Positions 8,998-15,262 of a stretch of DNA of 64,000 bases are shown here, piece after piece (within the stretch, counting starts at the first letter, position 1; every line of letters starts with the position of its first letter). A program made the translations under genes and the position numbers. The DNA is from an uncultured Burkholderiales bacterium (GTDB lineage Bacteria > Pseudomonadota > Gammaproteobacteria > Burkholderiales > Burkholderiaceae_C): NCBI GenBank assembly GCA_903886485.1, contig CAISMH010000019.1:248001-312000 (forward strand), given 5' to 3'. Under the pieces are notes generated by a model. The model was not told the origin of the DNA. It was given only the letters and a program-made list of their open reading frames with translations, and did no database searches.

Positions 8998-10203
8998 TCA
9001 GTTGGCGTTGATCTTGCGGCCATTCAGCGGCTGCACTGGACGTGCATTGCGCTTGAAGGGGAAGTCGACCACTTGCTTCTTGCCGATGTCCACTGGCGTC
9101 TTCAAGATGTAGAAGTTCACACCTTCGGTACAAGGCGGTGTGGTCAATGAGCCTTCATAGCTGTAATGCGTCAAGGCCGCAGGGACCAAGCTGCTGGGGT
9201 CAAACTTGACGCCCTCGACCACCACCTCTGGGCCTTCGGCTTTGGGTGCGTTGTTCCACAAAGTTTGGATGGCTGCGTTGTCTTTGCCATCGTTGAGCAA
9301 GACGCCCATCACCGCCAATTTGCCATCGGCGTTTTTGTGTACAAAGTGGACCACCATGGCCATGGGCTTGCCATCGATTTGCTCCTCGCTGGGGCGGTGG
9401 AAATGGAATTGCAGAAGGTTGTAGACATCCTTGTTGATCTTCAAGGTGCTGCCTGGCTCCACATTCACTTGAATGGTGTGGCCGTTGTTCAAGATTTTCA
9501 GTGGGCCTTCTTTGTAGGTGACGGTCAGCACATCTTTGGATTTCTCAAAAGGTCCCGTGATGTTCAAGGGTGACTGCTTTTGACCTTTGCCACAGGTGGG
9601 GAACTCATCGCCCCAGTTCTCTGGGCCCATGTCACCGGCGTAGTCCCAATGGACCGCATGGCCTTTTTTGTGGCCTGCAGTTTCTTGCTTCTCGGCGGCA
9701 CAGTCAGCCAAAACTTTGACTTTTTGACCAGCTGCAGCCAATGCGTTTTGAGCTGCGCAGATTGACTTCAAACGCGATGACCACTCGGCCATCTCCAACG
9801 CTTTTTGGAAAGCGCTCACGGTGTCTGGGTCTTCAGCGCCCTTGGTCAACAAGCGCAACGCGCCCAACCCCAATTGGCGCTCGCTCGTGACGGGACCTTT
9901 TTGTGCCTTGATGAAGGCCTCGTAGTCTTGCAACACGACGCCATTGCTGAAGGACTCTTTGACGGCGGTCATTTGTTGCGCAGCGGGCTCGAACTCTTCC
10001 AGCTTCTCTTTGGCTTCTTCTAATTCCTTGGTCAGCTTTTCAAGTTCTTGCTGCGCTTCGCTCGCGCCTTCGCTGGCCTCTGTCAGCTCGCTCATGGCGT
10101 GGTTTTTACCGGAATAGCTCCAGTAACCAAAAGCCACAGCACCTGCGAGGAGCAGGCCCATGACGATTTCAATGATCAGTCTTAAATGTTTTTTCATGGC
10201 CAT
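8998..10203 (-). CDS. Membrane-anchored alpha-carbonic anhydrase with N-terminal coiled coil
   Basis: A 401-residue protein. Residues about 183-401 form an alpha-class carbonic anhydrase, hydrating CO2 to bicarbonate. The zinc ligands are H267, H269 (QFHFHRP) and H286 (VVHFVH), with the 17-residue spacing of bacterial enzymes. C204 and C358 fit the conserved disulfide, which implies a periplasmic domain. Before it lie a membrane helix (7-27), a Glu/Lys-rich coiled coil (about 38-75) and a helical domain (80-170). Typical bacterial alpha enzymes are about 220-250 residues with a cleaved signal only, so the extra 150 residues are unusual. It is a single gene, divergent from miaB. Confidence 0.9.
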   Translation of the reverse strand: MAMKKHLRLIIEIVMGLLLAGAVAFGYWSYSGKNHAMSELTEASEGASEAQQELEKLTKELEEAKEKLEEFEPAAQQMTAVKESFSNGVVLQDYEAFIKAQKGPVTSERQLGLGALRLLTKGAEDPDTVSAFQKALEMAEWSSRLKSICAAQNALAAAGQKVKVLADCAAEKQETAGHKKGHAVHWDYAGDMGPENWGDEFPTCGKGQKQSPLNITGPFEKSKDVLTVTYKEGPLKILNNGHTIQVNVEPGSTLKINKDVYNLLQFHFHRPSEEQIDGKPMAMVVHFVHKNADGKLAVMGVLLNDGKDNAAIQTLWNNAPKAEGPEVVVEGVKFDPSSLVPAALTHYSYEGSLTTPPCTEGVNFYILKTPVDIGKKQVVDFPFKRNARPVQPLNGRKINAN

Positions 10204-10417
10204 TCACTTGAGTGGGTGTATCAGATAAAGCCAAACAGCAACGCACAGCGCACGCTCCTGCTCGGGCAAGTCTGTGGGTATCGGCTTGATGCATGACAAG
10301 CTTTAATCCTCAGATAGAACGGCGAATTATTGCCGCAACTGATCAAGACAAAAAAGATGACGAAAAAACGCCACCACTACAATCACCCACTTCTTCAACA
10401 GCCTCTGGATCAACACC

Positions 10418-10459
10418 ATGAACCGCTGCTTTTATCCCCAAGGGGAGGCTCAGCCATGA
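10418..10459 (+). CDS. Possible 13-codon leader ORF coupled to miaB
   Basis: A short [16 protein letters not shown], whose TGA overlaps the miaB ATG as ATGA. Its GGGGAGG codons are the miaB Shine-Dalgarno. It contains consecutive UGC-UUU-UAU codons for Cys, Phe and Tyr, all read by tRNAs that normally carry the ms2i6A37 modification made by MiaB. A CCCC/GGGG inverted repeat just before the end could mask the SD. Translation is not proven, and a chance ORF of this size is possible. Confidence 0.4.
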   Translation: MNRCFYPQGEAQP

Positions 10460-11799
10460 GCCGCAAAGTCTTTATTAAAACCTTCGGCTGCCAAATGAAC
10501 GAGTACGACTCGGACAAGATGGTGGATGTCCTTGGCGAAGCCCAAGGTTACGAAAAAACCAACGACGTCGAGCAAGCCGATTTGATCGTCTTCAACACCT
10601 GCTCGGTGCGCGAGAAGGCCCAAGAAAAAGTGTTTTCTGACCTCGGCCGCATCCAACACTTGAAGGCCAAAGGCGTCAAGATTGCCGTGGGCGGCTGCGT
10701 GGCCAGCCAAGAAGGCGACACCATCATTGCCCGCGCGCCCTATGTAGACGTGGTGTTTGGTCCGCAAACCCTGCACCGCTTGCCCGAGTTGCTGAACCAA
10801 CGCGAAGTGCTGGCGAAACCGCAAGTCGACATCAGCTTTCCCGAGATTGAGAAGTTCGACCACCTGCCCCCCGCCCGCGTGGAAGGCGGCAGCGCGTATG
10901 TGAGCATCATGGAAGGGTGCAGCAAATATTGCAGCTACTGCGTGGTGCCCTACACCCGTGGCGAAGAAGTGAGCCGCCCGTTTGACGATGTGTTGGTCGA
11001 AGTGGCTGGCTTGGCTGCACAAGGCGTGAAAGAAGTCACGCTCTTGGGCCAAAACGTCAATGCTTACCGTGGTGTGATGGGCGGCACGTCTGAGATCGCG
11101 GACTTTGCGCTACTCATTGAGTACGTGGCTGAGATTCCCGGCATTGAACGCATCCGCTACACCACCAGCCACCCCAACGAGTTCACGCAGCGCCTGATTG
11201 ATGTGTATGCCAAGGTGCCGCAACTGGTGAGTCATTTGCATTTGCCCGTGCAGCACGGCAGCGACCGCATTTTGATGGCCATGAAGCGCGGCTACACCGC
11301 CATGGAATACAAGAGCACGGTGAAAAAGCTGCGCGCCATTCGCCCCGACATGGCAATGAGTTCGGACTTCATCGTGGGTTTTCCGGGTGAGACCGAGGAG
11401 GACCACCAAAAGCTCATCAAGCTCATGCACGATGTGTACTTTGACAACTCGTTCAGCTTCATCTTCAGCCCTCGCCCCGGCACGCCAGCGGCGAATTTGC
11501 ACGACGACACACCGCACGCCGTGAAACTGCGCCGCTTGCAAGAAGTGCAAAAGATCATCGAAGACAACATGCGCGACATCAACGTCCAACGCGTGGGCAC
11601 GGTGCAACGTGTGCTGGTGGATGGTTATGCCAAGAAGGATGCCACCGAGCTGCGCGCCCGCACCGAATGCAACCGCATCGTCAACTTCAAAGGTGGCCCC
11701 CATCCTGAGCGACTGATGAACCAACTGATTGACGTGAAAATCACCGAAGCCAATCCGCATTCACTGCGGGGTGAGGTGTTTGTGAAAGAGCCAGCCTAA
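10456..11799 (+). CDS. miaB: MiaB, tRNA-2-methylthio-N6-dimethylallyladenosine synthase
   Basis: A 447-residue radical-SAM methylthiotransferase that turns i6A37 into ms2i6A37 in tRNAs reading UNN codons. The N-terminal UPF0004 domain supplies C12, C49 and C81 for the auxiliary 4Fe-4S cluster. The radical-SAM motif is C155, C159, C162 (GCSKYCSYC). A TRAM domain closes the protein. I start at the ATG at 10456, directly after AGGGGAGG; the frame is open back to 10330 but that part is not MiaB-like. It is followed by an intrinsic terminator and convergent ffh. Confidence 0.97.
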   Translation: MSRKVFIKTFGCQMNEYDSDKMVDVLGEAQGYEKTNDVEQADLIVFNTCSVREKAQEKVFSDLGRIQHLKAKGVKIAVGGCVASQEGDTIIARAPYVDVVFGPQTLHRLPELLNQREVLAKPQVDISFPEIEKFDHLPPARVEGGSAYVSIMEGCSKYCSYCVVPYTRGEEVSRPFDDVLVEVAGLAAQGVKEVTLLGQNVNAYRGVMGGTSEIADFALLIEYVAEIPGIERIRYTTSHPNEFTQRLIDVYAKVPQLVSHLHLPVQHGSDRILMAMKRGYTAMEYKSTVKKLRAIRPDMAMSSDFIVGFPGETEEDHQKLIKLMHDVYFDNSFSFIFSPRPGTPAANLHDDTPHAVKLRRLQEVQKIIEDNMRDINVQRVGTVQRVLVDGYAKKDATELRARTECNRIVNFKGGPHPERLMNQLIDVKITEANPHSLRGEVFVKEPA

Positions 11800-11822
11800 A
11801 AGCGCCCCCACATACACATGAA

Positions 11823-11858
11823 AAAAATCCCTGAGGTCGCAAGACTTCAGGGATTTTT
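11823..11858. terminator. Bidirectional intrinsic terminator between miaB and ffh
   Basis: The inverted repeat AAAAATCCCTGA / TCAGGGATTTTT surrounds an inner GTC-GCAA-GAC hairpin, giving a long stem with a GCAA tetraloop. T-runs occur on both strands, serving the two convergent genes. Confidence 0.9.
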
Positions 11859-11876
11859 GCTGAGGGGTGAAGAAGT

Positions 11877-13259
11877 TCAGCGCATGCCAGGAAAGCCGCC
11901 ACCGCCGCCCATCATGCCTTTCATACCGCCTAGCTTTTTCATCATCTTCATCATGCCGCCGCCGCTCATCTTTTTCATCATGGTTTGCATTTGTTCAAAC
12001 TCTTTGAGTAAGCGGTTGACATCTTGCACTTGCACGCCAGCACCCGCAGCAATGCGGCGTTTGCGTGTGGCTTTGATGAGGTCGGGCTTGCGGCGCTCCA
12101 GCGGTGTCATGCTGTGGATGATGCCTTGCTTGCGCCCAATGTCTTTCTCGGCCTTGTCCATGTCGACTTGACCGGCTTTGGCTGTCATTTGCGCAGGCAA
12201 TTTGTCCATCAGATTGGATAGCCCACCCATGGAGCGCATTTGCTGAATTTGTGCGAGGAAGTCGTTGAGGTCAAACGCATCGCCGCGTTTGACTTTGTCA
12301 GCCAGCTTTTGCGCGGCCGCCATGTCCACGCCCGCGGTGACTTGCTCGACCAAGGCCAAGATGTCGCCCATGCCCAGCACGCGTCCCGCATGGCGGTGGG
12401 CGTCGAACAGCTCCAAGCCATCGAGCTTTTCACTGGTACCCGCAAACTTGATGGGCGCGCCTGTGATTTGGCGCACCGACAAGGCCGCGCCCCCGCGTGA
12501 GTCACCATCGAGTTTGGTCAACACAATGCCCGTTAAGGGCAAGGCATCGCTGAAGGCTTTGGCGGTGTTGATGGCGTCTTGACCTTGCATGGCATCGACC
12601 ACGAACAAGGTTTCCACCGGATTCAACACACTGTGCAGTTGCTTGATTTCAGCCATCAGGGCGTCGTCAATGGCGAGGCGACCGGCGGTATCGACCAGCA
12701 GCACATCGAAGTAATGCTTGCGCGCGTAGTCCAGTGCCGCACGTGCAATGTCGGCGGGCTTTTGGTCGGGCGAGCTAGGGAACCACTCGGCACCTGCTTG
12801 GGCGGTGACGGTTTTGAGCTGTTCAATCGCAGCGGGGCGGTAGACGTCACCTGAAACCGTCAATACTTTTTTCTTGCGTTGCTGGATGAGCCAACGCGCG
12901 AGTTTGGCGGTGGTGGTGGTTTTACCCGCGCCTTGTAAACCCGCCATCAAAATGACGGCGGGCGGCTGGGCGGCAAGGTTCAAGTCACTGACACCTTCGC
13001 CCATGGTGGCGGCCAACTCTTGGTTGACAATGGCGACCAAGGCTTGACCGGGCTGCAAAGAGCCGATCACCTCTTGGCCCAAGGCTTTTTCTTTGACGCG
13101 GGCAATGAAGTCACGCACCACTGGCAGGGCCACATCCGCCTCGAGCAAGGCCATGCGAACTTCGCGCAACATGTCGGCCACATTGCTTTCGGTGATGCGG
13201 GCCTGTCCGCTGATGTGTTTGACGAGGCGCGAGAGTTTGTCGGTCAGGGCTGAGGCCAT
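11877..13259 (-). CDS. ffh: Ffh, signal recognition particle GTPase (SRP54)
   Basis: A 460-residue protein that binds signal sequences and 4.5S RNA and delivers ribosomes to FtsY at the membrane. The four-helix N domain covers about residues 1-95. The G domain has P-loop GLQGAGKT at 107-114, a DTAGR motif and a TKLDGD motif. The Met-rich M domain ends in a Gly/Met tail (GGMKGMMGGGGGFPGMR). Length is typical. It diverges from the CcsA-like gene across 56 bp. No 4.5S RNA gene was recognised nearby. Confidence 0.97.
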   Translation of the reverse strand: MASALTDKLSRLVKHISGQARITESNVADMLREVRMALLEADVALPVVRDFIARVKEKALGQEVIGSLQPGQALVAIVNQELAATMGEGVSDLNLAAQPPAVILMAGLQGAGKTTTTAKLARWLIQQRKKKVLTVSGDVYRPAAIEQLKTVTAQAGAEWFPSSPDQKPADIARAALDYARKHYFDVLLVDTAGRLAIDDALMAEIKQLHSVLNPVETLFVVDAMQGQDAINTAKAFSDALPLTGIVLTKLDGDSRGGAALSVRQITGAPIKFAGTSEKLDGLELFDAHRHAGRVLGMGDILALVEQVTAGVDMAAAQKLADKVKRGDAFDLNDFLAQIQQMRSMGGLSNLMDKLPAQMTAKAGQVDMDKAEKDIGRKQGIIHSMTPLERRKPDLIKATRKRRIAAGAGVQVQDVNRLLKEFEQMQTMMKKMSGGGMMKMMKKLGGMKGMMGGGGGFPGMR

Positions 13260-13315
13260 AGAAACCCCTTTGAAGGGCTAGTTTTCTGTGTGTAGCAAAA
13301 CGCTAAACTGTTGCC

Positions 13316-14128
13316 ATGATTTTAGCCAGCGACATCCCGCTCAACCTTTGGCTCGCGCTACCCACCGCAGCGGCCTACGCTTTGACTGCCCTCATCGGCC
13401 CGCGGGTGGCGCCTGAGATGGGGCATCGACTTTTGAGCGTGCCTTGGGCATTGCATGGCTTGGGTCTTGTGTTTGCTTTGTTTGCTCCGCAAGACGGGGG
13501 CTTGCGCTTTGGATTTGCGCCTGCCCTCTCGGTCACAGCTTGGTTGATGCTGACTTTTTATGTGCTGGAGCAACATTGGTTTCCGCAACTGCGCACACGC
13601 TGGACCTTGTCTATCGTCGGCGCAGCGGTGGTGATGTTGGCGAGTGCATTTCCGGGATCGGCGCTGCATACGCAATCATCACCTCTGCTGCCTTTGCATT
13701 TGGCCTTGGGCGTGGCGTCCTATGGTTTATTTGCAGCGGCCGTGGTGCATGCCTGGCTCATGACTCGGGCTGAAAAGCACATGCGCGTAGGCGCTGACAA
13801 CCACGTGGGCTTGCCTCTGCTGACCTTAGAGCGTTTGACTTTTCGATTTGTGACCGCAGGCTTTGTGCTGCTCACGGCCACCTTGGCCGCTGGCTGGCTG
13901 TTTGGCGACAGTTTGTACGGCGCACATGCGGCTTGGCGCTGGGATCACAAAACCGTGTTTTCTTTGCTGTCGTGGCTGACTTTCGCAGTGCTACTCGTAG
14001 GTCGTCACCGCTTTGGCTGGCGTGGCCGCAAAGCTGTGCGGGTGTTGTATATCGGCTCGGGCTTGTTGCTGTTGGGCTATGCAGGCTCGCGCTTTGTACT
14101 CGAAGTGATTTTGGGGCGCGTGACATGA
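13316..14128 (+). CDS. CcsA/YpjD-type cytochrome c assembly membrane protein
   Basis: A 270-residue polytopic protein with about eight hydrophobic helices. It carries the region typical of the CcsA/CcmC/YpjD family (LPLHLALGVASYGLFAAAVVHAWLM; a WRWDHKTVFSLLSWLTFAVLL segment with conserved Trp, His and Lys). Members handle haem or assist cytochrome c biogenesis; the YpjD branch next to ffh is common in betaproteobacteria and has no firm function. The stop overlaps the next start as ATGA, so the two genes are coupled. Confidence 0.85.
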   Translation: MILASDIPLNLWLALPTAAAYALTALIGPRVAPEMGHRLLSVPWALHGLGLVFALFAPQDGGLRFGFAPALSVTAWLMLTFYVLEQHWFPQLRTRWTLSIVGAAVVMLASAFPGSALHTQSSPLLPLHLALGVASYGLFAAAVVHAWLMTRAEKHMRVGADNHVGLPLLTLERLTFRFVTAGFVLLTATLAAGWLFGDSLYGAHAAWRWDHKTVFSLLSWLTFAVLLVGRHRFGWRGRKAVRVLYIGSGLLLLGYAGSRFVLEVILGRVT

Positions 14129-14337
14129 AGTACTTGGTGCTACTCGTGATTGTCTTTGTTGGCCTTTGGTGGATTCGCCAGCAACGCCGCGTGGCACCAA
14201 CACCTCAAAATAAATCAGGTCCACAAATCATGGTGGCGTGCGCCCATTGCGGCACGCACATTCCTGACAACGATGCCATCCATGGCACACAAGGCGTGTA
14301 TTGCAGTCCAGCGCACCGCAACAGCCATGAAAGCTGA
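14125..14337 (+). CDS. Small PP0621-family membrane protein with a zinc-ribbon-like motif
   Basis: A 70-residue protein. One N-terminal membrane helix (residues 2-18) is followed by a basic stretch, then a treble-clef-like metal site C39-x2-C42 and C60-x3-H64. It matches the small PP0621-type proteins often found between ypjD and ampD. Function is unknown. It starts inside the stop of the CcsA-like gene and overlaps the start of ampD by 11 bp, so the three genes form one unit. Confidence 0.75.
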   Translation: MKYLVLLVIVFVGLWWIRQQRRVAPTPQNKSGPQIMVACAHCGTHIPDNDAIHGTQGVYCSPAHRNSHES

Positions 14338-14911
14338 AGTCATGCCCCCCCTGTGGCGTGACGGTTGGTATCACTTCGCCAAGCAAACGCCCTCTCCTAA
14401 CTTTGGCCCGCGCCCTGCGCACACGTCCATTGACTTGATGGTGGTGCATTCCATCAGCCTGCCGCCTGGTCAATACGGCGGGCCTGAGATCGAAGCCCTG
14501 TTCACCAACACCTTGGATTGGGATGCGCACCCCTACTTTGAACAAATTCGCGGCGCAGAAGTGTCGGCGCATTTTGTGATTCGCCGCGACGGTGCTTTGA
14601 TTCAGTTCGTCAGCTGCGACGACCGTGCCTGGCATGCGGGTCGCTCGCAGTTCCAAGGTCGTGACAACTGCAATGATTTTTCAATCGGAATCGAACTCGA
14701 AGGCTTGGAAGGTCAATTGTTTGAAGATGCGCAATACGAAACTTTGAGCAGTGTGTGTGCGGCCATCGCACAACACTACCGCGTGCATCACATCGCTGGC
14801 CATGAGCACATCGCCCCCACCCGCAAACAAGACCCCGGCACAGGGTTCGATTGGTTGTTTTTGCAACAGTCCTTGGGTTGGCCAGATCAGAGTTTTCCCT
14901 CAAAAAATTAA
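14327..14911 (+). CDS. ampD: AmpD, 1,6-anhydro-N-acetylmuramyl-L-alanine amidase
   Basis: A 194-residue cytoplasmic zinc amidase of peptidoglycan recycling; it frees the stem peptide from anhydromuropeptides. Ligands by alignment to known AmpD are H41 (VVHS), H159 (AGHEH) and D169 (KQDPG), with K167 also in place. I start at the ATG at 14327; an ATG five codons further in is possible, and upstream frame belongs to the previous gene. The released peptide is the substrate of Mpl, encoded at 26167-27606. Confidence 0.93.
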   Translation: MKAEVMPPLWRDGWYHFAKQTPSPNFGPRPAHTSIDLMVVHSISLPPGQYGGPEIEALFTNTLDWDAHPYFEQIRGAEVSAHFVIRRDGALIQFVSCDDRAWHAGRSQFQGRDNCNDFSIGIELEGLEGQLFEDAQYETLSSVCAAIAQHYRVHHIAGHEHIAPTRKQDPGTGFDWLFLQQSLGWPDQSFPSKN

Positions 14912-15136
14912 TTTTTTGTCATCGTGAAAAAAAAGTTGCCGAGCACAGATTTTGTGCATCAGCAATTGACTCTCAGAGCCCATGCGCATCAGCGCGCTAA
15001 ATCATGCGCGAGATTGCATCAACGCTAGATTGGCGATATCAAAGTCCCACAAATCGGGGGTTGCAGACGCTCTTAAAACGCACCCTTACAGTGCTCATGA
15101 TTTTGTGAAGTGAAAAAATAAGCATTTCCCCATCAA
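14912..15136. other. Intergenic DNA between ampD and the nrdA promoter
   Basis: This is the left part of a 351-bp gap. It is noticeably more AT-rich than the flanking genes. I see no convincing ORF, RNA gene or terminator with a T-run for ampD. The right part holds NrdR boxes, a promoter and a hairpin, listed separately. Confidence 0.6.
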
Positions 15137-15152
15137 ACACTACCTGTAGCGT
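15137..15152 (+). promoter_or_regulatory. NrdR box 1
   Basis: ACACTACCTGTAGCGT matches the NrdR operator consensus ACACTATATATAGTGT at 12 of 16 positions. It lies exactly 32 bp (three helical turns) upstream of box 2, the usual paired arrangement for the ATP/dATP-sensing repressor NrdR. Confidence 0.75.
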
Positions 15153-15153
15153 A

Positions 15154-15182
15154 TTGGCAGAGACTCCAACACCAGATATAGT
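15154..15182 (+). promoter_or_regulatory. Sigma-70 promoter for nrdA
   Basis: TTGGCA, then 17 bp, then TATAGT gives a near-consensus promoter, with a start expected near 15189. The -10 element lies inside NrdR box 2 and the -35 element just after box 1, so NrdR binding should block RNA polymerase. Confidence 0.7.
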
Positions 15183-15184
15183 GT
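15169..15184 (+). promoter_or_regulatory. NrdR box 2, overlapping the -10 element
   Basis: ACACCAGATATAGTGT matches ACACTATATATAGTGT at 14 of 16 positions. Together with box 1 it marks nrdA as a target of NrdR, whose gene is not in this window. Confidence 0.82.
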
Positions 15185-15199
15185 CGGCACGAATTTCAT

Positions 15200-15225
15200 A
15201 AAAGTGGCTGTTATGCCACTTTTTT
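15200..15225 (+). terminator. Terminator-like hairpin in the nrdA leader
   Basis: AAAAGTGGC, loop TGTTAT, GCCACTTTT followed by further T residues: a 9-bp perfect stem with a T-run. It begins about 11 bases after the predicted nrdA start, so it would lie at the 5' end of the mRNA rather than after ampD. It may act as an attenuator or a 5' stabiliser; that is inference. Confidence 0.6.
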
Positions 15226-15262
15226 AAGCACAATTGAACCGCTCACAAGGAAGAAAAAACAC

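Noticed and set aside
10330..10455. In-frame extension of miaB
   Set aside because: Residues look non-conserved, and the ATG at 10456 has a strong SD and begins the conserved MiaB domain.
15039..15233. 64-codon minus-strand ORF between ampD and nrdA
   Set aside because: It runs across the NrdR boxes, promoter and hairpin, with no homology or ribosome site.
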